DNA of 64,000 nucleotides, taken from positions 83,829 through 147,828 of the forward strand of contig JBFLYC010000006.1 of the NCBI GenBank assembly GCA_040756735.1, read 5' to 3'. The stretch's first letter is position 1; the number at the start of each line of letters is the position of its first letter. Below, piece by piece: positions 35,385 through 44,338 of this stretch. The notes below the pieces were generated by a model. It worked only from the letters and a program-made list of their open reading frames with translations. It did no database searches and had not been told where the DNA came from. Position numbers and translations under genes: made by a program. The DNA is from JBFLYC01 sp040756735 (lineage in GTDB: Bacteria; Bacillota; DSM-16504; Desulfitibacterales; Desulfitibacteraceae).

Positions 35385-36191
35385 ATGAAAAAGGTATTAA
35401 CCATTGCTGGTTCAGATTCTGGAGCAGGTGCGGGAATTCAAGCTGACCTTAAAGCTATTGCTGCTATGGGTGTTTATGGAACATCAGCTATCACATCCAT
35501 TACCGCCCAGAATACAATTGGCGTACGTCAGGTATTTAATCTGCCCATTTCAATCATTGAAGCCCAAGTAGATGCAGTATTGGAAGACATAGGCGCTGAT
35601 GCTATTAAGACTGGCATGTTGGCAACTGGAGAAATTATTTCCTTGGTTGCAAGGAAGATTAAAGAGTATCATATAGAAAAATTGGTGGTTGATCCTGTAA
35701 TGGTTGCCACCAGCGGGGATGCTTTGCTGGAGAGGGAAGCGGTGGGCGCCATTATCAGTGAATTAATACCCCTGGCTATGGTTGTTACACCTAACATGAA
35801 AGAAGCGGAAATTTTAACTGGTCTAACACTGGAAAGTGAAGCTGATATGGAAGCTGCAGCCCAAAAAATATTTGCTATGGGTCCTCATAATGTAGTTATT
35901 AAAGGGGGACACCGTAAGGAAGATGCCCTGGACATTATTTATAATGGCAGAGAATTTCTTTATTTACGGGGCAAAAGAGTAGCAACCAAGAATAATCATG
36001 GAACAGGGTGTACATATTCTGCTGTTATGGCTGCTCTACTGGCACAAGGTTTTTTGCCTTTTGAGGCAGCAGCAAGGGCGAAGGAGTATGTTACTGCTGG
36101 TTTAGAGAACTCACTCGATATTGGTAAGGGAAGAGGACCTGTGGATCATTTTTATTTTTTAGATAAGTGGCCATGTAAAATGGCAGATTAA
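35385..36191 (+). CDS. thiD: Hydroxymethylpyrimidine (phosphate) kinase
   Basis: Phosphorylates HMP and HMP-P to HMP-PP for thiamine synthesis. Ribokinase-fold protein, 268 residues: VLTIAGSDSGAGAGIQADLK, TSITAQNTIGV, DAIKTGMLATGEI, VVDPVMVATSGD and NNHGTGCTYSAVMAA (anion hole and catalytic region). First gene behind the TPP riboswitch, followed by thiE after 17 bases. Confidence 0.97.
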   Translation: MKKVLTIAGSDSGAGAGIQADLKAIAAMGVYGTSAITSITAQNTIGVRQVFNLPISIIEAQVDAVLEDIGADAIKTGMLATGEIISLVARKIKEYHIEKLVVDPVMVATSGDALLEREAVGAIISELIPLAMVVTPNMKEAEILTGLTLESEADMEAAAQKIFAMGPHNVVIKGGHRKEDALDIIYNGREFLYLRGKRVATKNNHGTGCTYSAVMAALLAQGFLPFEAAARAKEYVTAGLENSLDIGKGRGPVDHFYFLDKWPCKMAD

Positions 36192-36208
36192 CAAAAGGAG
36201 GCAGTCAG

Positions 36209-36850
36209 GTGCAGCATTGGGATATTTATTTTATTACTTCTCAAGATCTATCGAGAGGCAGAAATACTATAGATGTCGTAAAGGCAGCCGTTGAAGCAGG
36301 GGTTGATGTTGTCCAGCTTAGAGAAAAGCACATGGAAGGGAAGGAGTTACTGCAATTAGGCATGCAAGTTAGGGAAATAACCCTGAAGCATGGTGTCCAG
36401 TTTATTGTCAATGACAGGGTGGATATTGCTGTTTTATGTGATGCTGACGGGGTTCACCTAGGGCAGAAGGACATTCCCTTCATGTATGCTCGTTCAATAC
36501 TAAAAAAAGATAAAATCATTGGCATATCTGCTGAAAATCTTGAACAGGCATTGCAGGCTGAAAAGGATGGCGCAAGTTATGTAGGAGTTGGCCCAATATT
36601 CAATACCATGTCAAAAAGTGATGCGGCCCCTCAAGTAGGATTGCAAAATCTTAAAACCATAAGTAAAAGTATTGGAATACCAGTAGTTGCTGTAGGTGGT
36701 ATCAATCATCTTAATGCCCATCAAGTTATTGCCAATGGCGCTCACTGCATATCTCTTATTTCAGCAATTTCGCAAGCAGATGATATATATGGAAGCGTTA
36801 AATCTTTAAAAGAAATTATTAAAAAAGCCAAGATGGGAGTGAACAGTTAA
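36209..36850 (+). CDS. thiE: Thiamine-phosphate synthase
   Basis: Joins HMP-PP and thiazole phosphate to thiamine monophosphate. TIM-barrel, 213 residues: DVVQLREKHMEGKELL, FIVNDRVDIAVLCDADGVHL, HLGQKDIPF, YVGVGPIFNTMSKSDA and VVAVGGINHLNAHQVI. Initiates at GTG 36209 behind AGGAGG. Lies between thiD and thiM with one base to thiM. Confidence 0.97.
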   Translation: MQHWDIYFITSQDLSRGRNTIDVVKAAVEAGVDVVQLREKHMEGKELLQLGMQVREITLKHGVQFIVNDRVDIAVLCDADGVHLGQKDIPFMYARSILKKDKIIGISAENLEQALQAEKDGASYVGVGPIFNTMSKSDAAPQVGLQNLKTISKSIGIPVVAVGGINHLNAHQVIANGAHCISLISAISQADDIYGSVKSLKEIIKKAKMGVNS

Positions 36851-36851
36851 A

Positions 36852-37649
36852 ATGGTGGTAGATTTATTAAGGGTTATAAGGGAAAAGAAGCCTTTAATTC
36901 ATCACATAACCAATAATGTTACTGTAAACGACTGCGCAAATATTACCCTTTGTACGGGGGCTTTGCCTGTAATGGCCTATTCCCTTGATGAGGCACATGA
37001 AATGGTTGGTATGGCCGGTGCCTTGGTCCTAAATATAGGCACCTTAGATAAAGAACAGGTAAAGGCTATGATTAAAGCTGCCAAAACCGCAAATGAAAAA
37101 GGGATACCTGTTGTATTAGATCCTGTTGGTGTAGGGGCAACTGTACTGCGTACAGAAAGTGCTAAAGAAATACTTAATGAGACCAAAGTGGATATAATCA
37201 AAGGTAATCAGGCTGAAATCAGCATATTATCAGGGCAGGGCGGCATTATTAAAGGAGTTGAGTCAATTGGTGATTATGATAATATCCAAGGTGCTGCTTC
37301 AACCCTTGCTAGAATGAATAACTGTGTGGTGGTTGTTTCAGGAGCAAAAGATATTGTTACTGATGGTTCACGATTAATCCGGGTTGCTAATGGACATGCC
37401 TTAATGGGACAGGTTGTAGGAACAGGCTGCATGGCTGCTTCTGTAATTGGGTGTTTTGCTGCAGTCCATGAAGATAAACTTAAGGCTTCTGCAGCAGGCC
37501 TGGTTGTTTTTGGCATTGCAGGTGAGATGGCTGCAGAGCAAGAAGGCGTAGGTGGTCCGGGCAGTTTTAAGATTGCACTTTTTGACTGTATGAGCAAAAT
37601 TGATTATGATAAAATTGAAAGCAAAATTAAGTTAGAAATGGGATTATAG
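36852..37649 (+). CDS. thiM: Hydroxyethylthiazole kinase
   Basis: Salvage enzyme phosphorylating the thiazole alcohol. Ribokinase-like, 265 residues: PLIHHITNNVTVNDCANITL, GALPVMAYSLDEAHEMV, VVLDPVGVGATVLRT, IIKGNQAEI and the Gly-rich GQVVGTGCMAASVIGCFAA. No thiC or thiG lies nearby, so the operon supports salvage rather than complete synthesis. The stop directly abuts the ATG of a broken thiL. Confidence 0.97.
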   Translation: MVVDLLRVIREKKPLIHHITNNVTVNDCANITLCTGALPVMAYSLDEAHEMVGMAGALVLNIGTLDKEQVKAMIKAAKTANEKGIPVVLDPVGVGATVLRTESAKEILNETKVDIIKGNQAEISILSGQGGIIKGVESIGDYDNIQGAASTLARMNNCVVVVSGAKDIVTDGSRLIRVANGHALMGQVVGTGCMAASVIGCFAAVHEDKLKASAAGLVVFGIAGEMAAEQEGVGGPGSFKIALFDCMSKIDYDKIESKIKLEMGL

Positions 37650-37849
37650 ATGAGAGTATCTGATAAGGCGAATTTCCCCTAATCGAAAGAATAGCTGCAG
37701 GTACCGTTTTTGTTCCTGAAAGATTGGTATTGGGTATTGGTGATGATCCCGCTGCTGAAAAGGTTACCCCAGGCTGTTGTTACTATCTACCTGCTTGGGT
37801 GAAGTGGAGCCTGAATTTTATTAATATACTATCTGTAAAAAATTGCTAA
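37650..37849 (+). pseudogene. thiL: Truncated, frameshifted thiamine-monophosphate kinase (thiL) remnant
   Basis: ATG 37650 immediately follows the thiM stop and gives MRVSDKANFP before a stop. The -1/+2 frame continues as EFPLIERIAAGTVF and then VLGIGDDPAAEKVTPG, ending at TAA 37847. This fits ThiL N-termini (M-[KR]-V-S-D-x-G-E-F-x-L-I; VVGIGDDAAV), with the GDD metal-binding motif. Only ~66 of the usual ~330 residues remain, with at least one frameshift and a lost 3' end. ThiL makes TPP from TMP, so another copy or pyrophosphokinase must exist elsewhere. This assignment is from short motifs. Confidence 0.7.
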
Positions 37850-37876
37850 CTTAATTTAATTGTTAGCAATTTTTTC
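37837..37876 (+). terminator. Strong terminator closing the thi operon
   Basis: AAAATTGCTAAC pairs with GTTAGCAATTTT around TTAATTTAATT, followed by further T residues. It begins inside the end of the thiL remnant. Confidence 0.85.
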
Positions 37877-37955
37877 AATTCCTGTAAGCATATTCTTGTA
37901 CCTCCTGAATATATTTACTATTGAACTTGCCTGTCCTAGGAGGGTGTATGTCTTT

Positions 37956-38636
37956 ATGGAAAATTGGAACTTTAAGAAGGAAGTAAAGCCGAATATACTA
38001 TCAAAAAGGATTGTCAAGCAGACTATTGCAGCCTTTATTATTCTAATATTGTGTCTGGCAATTCTAAGCTTTGATGGTTACATTTCCCAGGCTTTTCATA
38101 AACAAATTGCGTACTATCTTTCTTCCGGGGAAGCAGATTGGGGTCCGGCTATTGAAGCCATGGTGGCAACTGGTTTGTGGCTTGACAGTATTGACAAGGG
38201 CGCCTATCAGGTTATGTCACCCAAATCAAACCATTTGTTTTATATGACTATTCCCGTATCAGGGACTCTTGTCAGGGAATATGGTTGGCTGCCGGTGTCA
38301 GGGAGCGAGCAAAAATCCTTTCACTCTGGTATTGATATAGAAGCAGAAGTTGGATCTCCTATTAGAGCTGCAGCTGACGGACAGGTAATAAGAGTTGAAT
38401 ATGAACAAATGTTGGGGCGTTTAGTTGAAGTCAAGCATCAAAATGGTATTAGTACCGTTTATGCTAATTGCAGTGAAATTCTTGTTAACCCTGGTGATAT
38501 AATTAGCCAAGGACAAATCATAGCGAAGATAGGTAAAAGCGTATCAGGTGAGGGACAGCTGCATTTCGAGGTAAGAAAAGATGGAGCGCCTGTGGACCCT
38601 CTTGACTATTTGAACTACAGCAACGGTCCCGCTTAA
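37956..38636 (+). CDS. spoIVFA: Stage IV sporulation protein FA (LytM/M23-domain regulator)
   Basis: Membrane protein of the outer forespore membrane that holds and restrains the SpoIVFB protease. One helix around residues 22-42 (IVKQTIAAFIILILCLAILS), then an M23/LytM-like domain from VSGTLVREYGWLPVSGSEQ through FHSGIDIEAEVGSPIRAAAD and GQLHFEVRKDGAPVDPLDYL. In Bacillus SpoIVFA the zinc ligands are degenerate; here HSGID and LHFEV retain some, as in other Clostridia. The open frame begins at 37860 inside the terminator, so ATG 37956 behind TAGGAGGG is chosen (226 residues). spoIVFB follows 13 bases later. Confidence 0.88.
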   Translation: MENWNFKKEVKPNILSKRIVKQTIAAFIILILCLAILSFDGYISQAFHKQIAYYLSSGEADWGPAIEAMVATGLWLDSIDKGAYQVMSPKSNHLFYMTIPVSGTLVREYGWLPVSGSEQKSFHSGIDIEAEVGSPIRAAADGQVIRVEYEQMLGRLVEVKHQNGISTVYANCSEILVNPGDIISQGQIIAKIGKSVSGEGQLHFEVRKDGAPVDPLDYLNYSNGPA

Positions 38637-38649
38637 GGAGCTGGCATAA

Positions 38650-39510
38650 GTGAAGCTGTTTACATTTAGAGGAGTAGACGTTAAGGGTGATAGACTTTTT
38701 ATCCTCATGCTTATCTTCCTTGCCTTTGTTAATGTTTTGCCCCAAGCCCTAATCATGTTTGCAGTTGTTCTCATTCATGAATTGTCCCATACCCTAACGG
38801 CCCAGCATTACAAGGTTGCAATACAAGAAGTCGTCCTGTTTCCTTTCGGGGGAGTGGCAAAGCTTGATTTTTTGCAAGTTGATTCTCATGAAGAGATCAG
38901 GATTGCCCTGGCTGGTCCTTTAACCAACTTCTTTCTTGCTGGTTTGGCCATGGCCATTGGTTATTATTGGCAGTCAGATTATTGGTTGCCCTTTTTTATG
39001 CGGTTAAACCTTGTTATGGGGACCTTTAACCTGCTGCCTGTGCTGCCCTTAGACGGCGGTCGGATACTTAGAGCTTGGTATGCCAAGCGCATCGGCCTAT
39101 ACAATGCTACAAAAAAAGCTGCTTACTACGGAAAGATAGTTGCAGTGTTGCTCGTGTTAATTTCAGTCTGTGGTTTATATTTGAGGTTATGGGATTTGAA
39201 TGCTGTTAGCATGGCTGCCTTCCTTTTTTTCTCTGCGGGAGAAGAAGACAGAACAGCTTCCTTTCATTTCATCAGGTATTTGCTAAGAAAGAAAGACATA
39301 ATCTTAAAAGAAAATATTTTAAACTTAAAAGCCGTATATACTAGGGATGACGTTTCCATTAACGATGTTTTGCCGCATATAGTTCCTAACAATTATCACC
39401 TTTTTTATGTGTTTAACAATAAAGGGCAATTACTCAGCCAGGTTTCCGAAGAAAAATTGATTGAAACTTATTTTAACCGGGGTGGAGCAGTTACCATGGC
39501 TGATATTTAG
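38650..39510 (+). CDS. spoIVFB: Stage IV sporulation protease SpoIVFB (site-2 metalloprotease, M50)
   Basis: Intramembrane zinc protease that cleaves pro-sigma-K in the mother cell. 286 residues; zinc motif LIHELSHTLTAQHY in an early helix and the second metal site FNLLPVLPLDGGRILRAW; five to six helices to residue ~200, then a CBS-like C-terminal domain (VSINDVLPHIV, NNKGQLLSQVSEE). GTG 38650 with AAGGAGC. The pairing with spoIVFA supports the assignment over a generic M50 protease. Confidence 0.93.
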   Translation: MKLFTFRGVDVKGDRLFILMLIFLAFVNVLPQALIMFAVVLIHELSHTLTAQHYKVAIQEVVLFPFGGVAKLDFLQVDSHEEIRIALAGPLTNFFLAGLAMAIGYYWQSDYWLPFFMRLNLVMGTFNLLPVLPLDGGRILRAWYAKRIGLYNATKKAAYYGKIVAVLLVLISVCGLYLRLWDLNAVSMAAFLFFSAGEEDRTASFHFIRYLLRKKDIILKENILNLKAVYTRDDVSINDVLPHIVPNNYHLFYVFNNKGQLLSQVSEEKLIETYFNRGGAVTMADI

Positions 39511-39548
39511 AGAAAAAAAGGAAATATTCATGATGATGACGAAATTAT

Positions 39549-39586
39549 CCCTGATTAGCATGCACAGCGATCGGGGTTATTTTTTT
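39549..39586 (+). terminator. Intrinsic terminator after spoIVFB
   Basis: CCCTGAT (39550-39556) pairs with ATCGGGG (39570-39576, one G-U), followed by TTATTTTTTT. Confidence 0.7.
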
Positions 39587-39626
39587 GCATAATTTATCAT
39601 ACTAGAGATAAAACGGAGGTTGTTGG

Positions 39627-41516
39627 ATGAGAGAGTTGTTGGAAAAAGAAATACTCCCAAAGGTGGAAAAACCTGCTCGTTACCTGGGAGATGAATATAA
39701 TTCTATTCATAAGAATTGGCAGCATGTAGCTTTAAAAATGGTTTTTTGTTTTCCTGACGTATATGAAGTTGCCATGTCTCACTTGGGTTTAAGGATTCTC
39801 TATGGTGTTGTTAATGAGCAGGAAGACCTATTAATGGAAAGGTGCTTCGCTCCCTGGATGGATATGGAACAAGAACTACGACAGCGAGATTTGGCCTTGT
39901 TTAGCTTAGAGTCAACTAGACCAATAAAAGATTTTGACGTGATTGGTTTTACCCTCCAGTACGAGATGAGTTATTCCAATATTTTAAATATGTTGGACCT
40001 TGGGAAAATACCCGTTGAAAGAAAGGACAGGGATGAAAGTTATCCACTTGTGATAGCAGGCGGTCCCTGTGCCTTTAATCCAGAACCCCTGGCAGATTTT
40101 ATCGACGCTTTTCTACTGGGGGATTCCGAAGAACTTTTGATTGAAGTATTGGATATAATCAAGGAATCCTTTTTAAAGAAGACAGACTCTGAACACAAAA
40201 GTGTCAAGAAAGACCTTCTAAAGGAATTAGCTCATGTGCAGGGAGTCTATGTGCCTGATTTCCATCAAATTAAATATACTGAAGCCGGGCACATAGAACA
40301 AATAATCAACAAAGAAAATGCACCTCCTGTAATCAAACGCAGGATCATCAAGGATTTTGACAATGCCTATTTTCCAACAAAGCCTATTATTCCTTATGTA
40401 GAAGCGGTACACGACAGGGTTATGCTGGAAGTAGCAAGAGGATGTACGAGAGCCTGTAGGTTTTGTCAGGCAGGTATGGTATACAGGCCGGTCAGGGAAC
40501 GTTCTCCTGAAACATTGCAGAGGCAGGCTGAAGACTCATTAAAAAATACAGGGTATGAGGAACTGTCTTTAACTTCACTAAGTTCTGTTGACTACTCTTG
40601 TATAGAACATTTGACCAGGCAGCTTTTGGGCAAATATGAAGCGCAGCAGATAGGTATCTCTCTTCCATCTTTAAGGGTAGATGCTTTTTCTGTAGATTTA
40701 GCCAAAGAAATTCAAAAAGTCCGCAAAACAGGTCTGACCTTTGCACCCGAAGCTGGGACTCAAAGACTGAGGAATGTGATAAATAAAGGAGTCACAGAGG
40801 AAGATATAGAAAGGTCTGTCAGGGGGGCTTTTGAGGCTGGATGGGATGCCATCAAACTGTATTTTATGATTGGTCTGCCTACTGAAACAATGGAGGATGT
40901 TGCGGGGATTGCCAATCTGGCTTACAAGGTTTTGAATATAGGCAAGGAGGTAAAAAAGAGCCAGGGGTCAAAAAGACCTATAAAAATAACGGTAAGCGTT
41001 TCTTCCTTTGTTCCAAAACCCCATACACCTTTTCAATGGGAATCTCAAGACAGTCTGGAACTGCTTCAGGATAAGCAGCAGTATTTAAAAACTCTTTTAA
41101 AAGATAAGAGAATTATATATAATTATCATCACGCACAATTAAGTTTTTTGGAAGCTGTTTTTTCCCGGGGTGACAGGAGGTTAGGCACAGTATTAAAACT
41201 TGCCTGGCAGAAGGGATGTAAATTTGATGGTTGGGACGAGCACTTTAAATATCAAAGATGGCTGGAAGCCTTTCATGAGCTGCAAATTGATCCGGAGTTC
41301 TATGCTTATAGAAGGAGAGCTAAAGAAGAGATTTTTCCATGGGATATGATAGATGTAGGGGTTACAAAAAAGTACTTATGGTCGGAATATGAAAAGGCCT
41401 TGACAGAGGGTAGAACTCATGATTGTCGATATGAACCTTGTTCGGGCTGCGGGGTTTGCCCAAGATTTGATGTGGAATTGGAAATGCGAGGTAAAGGACA
41501 TGAAGTTAAGGGTTAA
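39627..41516 (+). CDS. Radical SAM protein with B12-binding-like N-domain (TIGR03960 type)
   Basis: 629-residue radical SAM enzyme of unknown substrate, widespread in Clostridia. The N-terminal part (1-260) resembles B12-binding/YgiQ regions (FPDVYEVAMSHLGLRILYGV, FDVIGFTLQYEMSYSNIL, VIAGGPCAFNPEPLADF). The 4Fe-4S motif CTRACRFCQAG (CxxxCxxC) is near residue 275, followed by SLSSVDYSCIEHL, FAPEAGTQRLRNVINKG and KLYFMIGLPTE. A cysteine-rich tail (CRYEPCSGCGVCPRF) could bind another cluster. Its gene is paired with the DUF2344 gene next door; in some genomes both are fused. Confidence 0.92.
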   Translation: MRELLEKEILPKVEKPARYLGDEYNSIHKNWQHVALKMVFCFPDVYEVAMSHLGLRILYGVVNEQEDLLMERCFAPWMDMEQELRQRDLALFSLESTRPIKDFDVIGFTLQYEMSYSNILNMLDLGKIPVERKDRDESYPLVIAGGPCAFNPEPLADFIDAFLLGDSEELLIEVLDIIKESFLKKTDSEHKSVKKDLLKELAHVQGVYVPDFHQIKYTEAGHIEQIINKENAPPVIKRRIIKDFDNAYFPTKPIIPYVEAVHDRVMLEVARGCTRACRFCQAGMVYRPVRERSPETLQRQAEDSLKNTGYEELSLTSLSSVDYSCIEHLTRQLLGKYEAQQIGISLPSLRVDAFSVDLAKEIQKVRKTGLTFAPEAGTQRLRNVINKGVTEEDIERSVRGAFEAGWDAIKLYFMIGLPTETMEDVAGIANLAYKVLNIGKEVKKSQGSKRPIKITVSVSSFVPKPHTPFQWESQDSLELLQDKQQYLKTLLKDKRIIYNYHHAQLSFLEAVFSRGDRRLGTVLKLAWQKGCKFDGWDEHFKYQRWLEAFHELQIDPEFYAYRRRAKEEIFPWDMIDVGVTKKYLWSEYEKALTEGRTHDCRYEPCSGCGVCPRFDVELEMRGKGHEVKG

Positions 41517-42267
41517 ATATACAAAAACAGGCAGCGCCCGCTTTCTATCTCACTTGGAATTGATGACTGCTGTGGAAAGGGCTCTGCGCAGGGCTGGGGT
41601 GTCTCTGGCTTTTTCCCAGGGATTTAATCCCCATCCAAAAATAAGCTACGCTTCAGCTCTGCCTGTAGGAGTTGCAAGCGAGGCGGAGTATTTGGATGTG
41701 GAACTGTCTCAAAGATTGGAGACAGGGCAATTTTTGAAAAATATTAATAATGTTTCAATAGCTGGGCTTACTTTTTTAGATGCCAGGACAATTCCTGGGG
41801 ACCATAAAACCAAGTCCTTGACAGCTGTAATCGAAAGGGCAAGGTACTTTGCATCTGCCAAGTCCGACAAGATTTTGACTAGCGCTGAGATAGCAGGACT
41901 GGTGGAAGGGTTTCTAGAGCAAGAGAACATTAAAGTATCAAGGAGGACAAAAAATGACTTAAAAGAAGCAGACATTAGGGATGGTATTTTTGACCTTGAG
42001 CTCCAGTTCATAGATGACTGCTTGGAGTTAGATTTTCTTGTGATCACGGGTAGTAAGGGCAATGTTAGGCCCGAGGAAGTCTGGGAGGCTTTTACATCCT
42101 TTGCCGGACTAAAGAGTTTAGAAAAACCTTGCTATATTCGAAAAGAACTGTATGCTCTAAGAGACGGTAAAATGGTAACGCCCATACAGTTACTGGAAGG
42201 TGAGGAAATTGTCAAAGGAAATTCTTGTAGATGTTCAGGAGGAACAAGTCCTTGTGGCAGTTGTTGA
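41500..42267 (+). CDS. Radical SAM-associated DUF2344 protein (TIGR03936)
   Basis: 255 residues, no assigned activity. Begins LRVKYTKTGSARFLSHLELM and RALRRAGVSLAFSQGFNPHP, the signature of the family that partners with the preceding radical SAM protein. The C-terminus ends in a cysteine-rich CRCSGGTSPCGSC. The open frame extends to 41419, but ATG 41500, overlapping the upstream stop by 17 bases, gives the family start. It also overlaps rng, implying a coupled three-gene unit; tRNA or RNA modification has been guessed. Confidence 0.88.
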   Translation: MKLRVKYTKTGSARFLSHLELMTAVERALRRAGVSLAFSQGFNPHPKISYASALPVGVASEAEYLDVELSQRLETGQFLKNINNVSIAGLTFLDARTIPGDHKTKSLTAVIERARYFASAKSDKILTSAEIAGLVEGFLEQENIKVSRRTKNDLKEADIRDGIFDLELQFIDDCLELDFLVITGSKGNVRPEEVWEAFTSFAGLKSLEKPCYIRKELYALRDGKMVTPIQLLEGEEIVKGNSCRCSGGTSPCGSC

Positions 42268-43882
42268 GGATGAAAATCTGGTTGAGGTTTATCTTGAACG
42301 AGAACTAAATAAAAGGTTAGTGGGTAATATCTACTTGGGAAAGGTTGAAAATGTGCTGCCTGGGATGCAGGCTGCCTTTGTGGACATTGGTTTAGAGAAA
42401 AATGCGTTTTTATTTGTTGAAGATATAATGATTAATAAAACTCTTATGGAAGAATATGGTCAAATGCCCCAGGTTAATATATGTGATGTTCTTAAAACCG
42501 GTCAGACCGTATTAGTACAAATTACCAAAGAACCTGCCGGTACAAAGGGAGCCAGGGTGACAACTAATATAACGCTGCCTGGACGTTATACCGTTTTGAT
42601 GCCTTATGTAGATTATGTGGGAGTGTCCAGGAAAATTGAGGATGAGTCTGAACGTGATAGGCTAAAGAACATAGCTCTAAACCTAAAACCCCAAAAAATG
42701 GGAATAATCTTGAGAACAGTGGCTTCAGGGGCACAAGAAAAGGAACTTGCTCGGGATTTAAATACTCTAAAAGAGATATGGACCAGGGTATCCTCTAAGA
42801 TTCACAGTTCTGCTGCTCCAAAACTTGTCTATAATGACCTTGGACTTACTCAAAGAATAGTAAGGGATTTATTAAGTGAAGACGTAAAAAAAATTATAGT
42901 TAATTCCATGGAAGTAAAAGAAAAAATTGAAGAATCCATATCCATGCTTGTACCAAACAACAGGCATAGGGTATTATATGAACCTGGGGATATCTTGGAT
43001 TATTATTCAGTGATGCACCAACTTGATGAAGCTTTTAATAAAAAAGTCTGGCTCAAATCTGGCGCTTATATTGTTATTGATCAAATGGAGGCTCTTACCT
43101 CTATTGATGTAAATACCGGGAAATATATAGGAAAAGACAACTTGCAATCTACAGTACTTGATACTAATCTTCAGGCTGTGGTAGAAATTGTCAGGCAGCT
43201 CCGCCTAAGAAATATTGGTGGAATCATTATCATTGACTTTATTGATATGGAAAACCCCAGGGATAGACAGCTTGTTCTTGACAGTCTGGAAAAGGAGCTA
43301 AAAAAAGATAAGACAAAATCATCAATTATGGGTATTACCAATCTAGGGCTTGTCGAAATGACAAGGAAAAAGGCTAGATTAGGTTTGGACAGTCTGATGC
43401 TTACTGAGTGTCCATATTGTCAGGGCAAGGGGAAATTATTGTCCATTGAAACCATAGCGCTAAGCACCAAGAAAAAAATTCATCATCTGGCTGAGAAGAC
43501 CCTGCAATCTGCCTTGTTGATCATAGCACATTCTCTGGTAGCTGCTCAATTAATTGGTCCAGGCGGGAGTTCCCTTAAACGTTTGGAAGAAAGTACCGGA
43601 AAAACCATAGTGATAAAAGGGGAAGATAACCTGCATCTGGAACATGTGGAGATTCGCACCATTTCTGATAAAGAAATAGAGGCATATTTGCCTGTAAAAG
43701 AAGGGGATGTTATCAGCTTAAAAATTGAAGAATCTCAAACTGGCAGGGAGTATGATGGAATAGCGCGCTTAAATGGTTATGTTGTCAGTATTGTAGGGGG
43801 CGGGGCTTTAGTGGGCAGAGAAGTTCCTGTCAGAATTACAAAGGCGTATAGAACTTATGCAAGAGGGGAAGTCACAATTTGA
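42209..43882 (+). CDS. rng: Rne/Rng-family endoribonuclease (RNase G)
   Basis: Endonuclease for single-stranded AU-rich RNA, acting in rRNA maturation and mRNA decay. S1 domain at residues ~35-115 (VGNIYLGKVENVLPGMQAAF), DNase I-like core with catalytic Asp residues in TSIDVNTGKYIG and IIIDFIDMENPRDR, and the zinc-link motif ECPYCQGKGK. 557 residues. TTG 42209 behind GGTGAGGAAA gives the usual SKEILVDVQ start; GTG 42200 is possible. Overlaps the DUF2344 gene by 59 bases. Confidence 0.93.
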   Translation: MSKEILVDVQEEQVLVAVVEDENLVEVYLERELNKRLVGNIYLGKVENVLPGMQAAFVDIGLEKNAFLFVEDIMINKTLMEEYGQMPQVNICDVLKTGQTVLVQITKEPAGTKGARVTTNITLPGRYTVLMPYVDYVGVSRKIEDESERDRLKNIALNLKPQKMGIILRTVASGAQEKELARDLNTLKEIWTRVSSKIHSSAAPKLVYNDLGLTQRIVRDLLSEDVKKIIVNSMEVKEKIEESISMLVPNNRHRVLYEPGDILDYYSVMHQLDEAFNKKVWLKSGAYIVIDQMEALTSIDVNTGKYIGKDNLQSTVLDTNLQAVVEIVRQLRLRNIGGIIIIDFIDMENPRDRQLVLDSLEKELKKDKTKSSIMGITNLGLVEMTRKKARLGLDSLMLTECPYCQGKGKLLSIETIALSTKKKIHHLAEKTLQSALLIIAHSLVAAQLIGPGGSSLKRLEESTGKTIVIKGEDNLHLEHVEIRTISDKEIEAYLPVKEGDVISLKIEESQTGREYDGIARLNGYVVSIVGGGALVGREVPVRITKAYRTYARGEVTI

Positions 43883-43907
43883 CAATAATAAAATTGTGTG
43901 GTATACT
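43879..43907 (+). promoter_or_regulatory. Sigma-A promoter of the rplU operon
   Basis: Perfect -35 TTGACA (43879-43884, overlapping the rng stop), 17-base spacer, -10 TATACT (43902-43907). Confidence 0.88.
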
Positions 43908-43913
43908 CCTTGT

Positions 43914-44000
43914 TTGTAGGGCTTACGTTTAAAACCGCGTAACAAGGGTTTAAGTTATAAAAATAACACCTTTTGTTAGCGAGTCTTTGCGAGGAGGATG
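43914..44000 (+). ncRNA. L21 ribosomal-protein leader (autoregulatory)
   Basis: The ~95-base leader between promoter and rplU is the position of the Firmicute L21 leader RNA. It can pair CAAGGG with the later CCTTTTG, and places GAGTCTTTGCGAGGAGG at the ribosome-binding site. Assigned mainly by position and general sequence; covariance was not tested. Confidence 0.6.
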
Positions 44001-44006
44001 TAAATT

Positions 44007-44318
44007 ATGTATGCAATTATTGAAACTGGCGGTAAACAGTACAGGGTAAAAGAAGGCGATTTAATTAAGGTAGAAATGCTCAATAAAGAAGAGGGCGCTG
44101 CCTTTGATGAGGCAAGGGTTCTAGCTGTTTATGGAGAGGAAAACACAAAGTTTGGCACACCTGAAGTTGAAAATGCCAAGGTCTCATGTACAGTTCTCAA
44201 ACATGGGAAAGGCAAGAAAATTATTGTCTATAAATATAAAGCAAAAAAGAATTACAGAAAAAAGCAGGGCCACCGTCAGCCATATACATTGTTAAAGGTA
44301 GAAAAAATTGAGATGTAA
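44007..44318 (+). CDS. rplU: 50S ribosomal protein L21
   Basis: 103-residue 23S-binding protein. Begins MYAIIETGGKQYRVKEGD and ends with the signature KKNYRKKQGHRQPYTLLKV. GGAGGATG precedes ATG 44007. First of rplU-prp-rpmA. Confidence 0.98.
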   Translation: MYAIIETGGKQYRVKEGDLIKVEMLNKEEGAAFDEARVLAVYGEENTKFGTPEVENAKVSCTVLKHGKGKKIIVYKYKAKKNYRKKQGHRQPYTLLKVEKIEM

Positions 44319-44338
44319 TGTAAGAGATGTAATATAAG

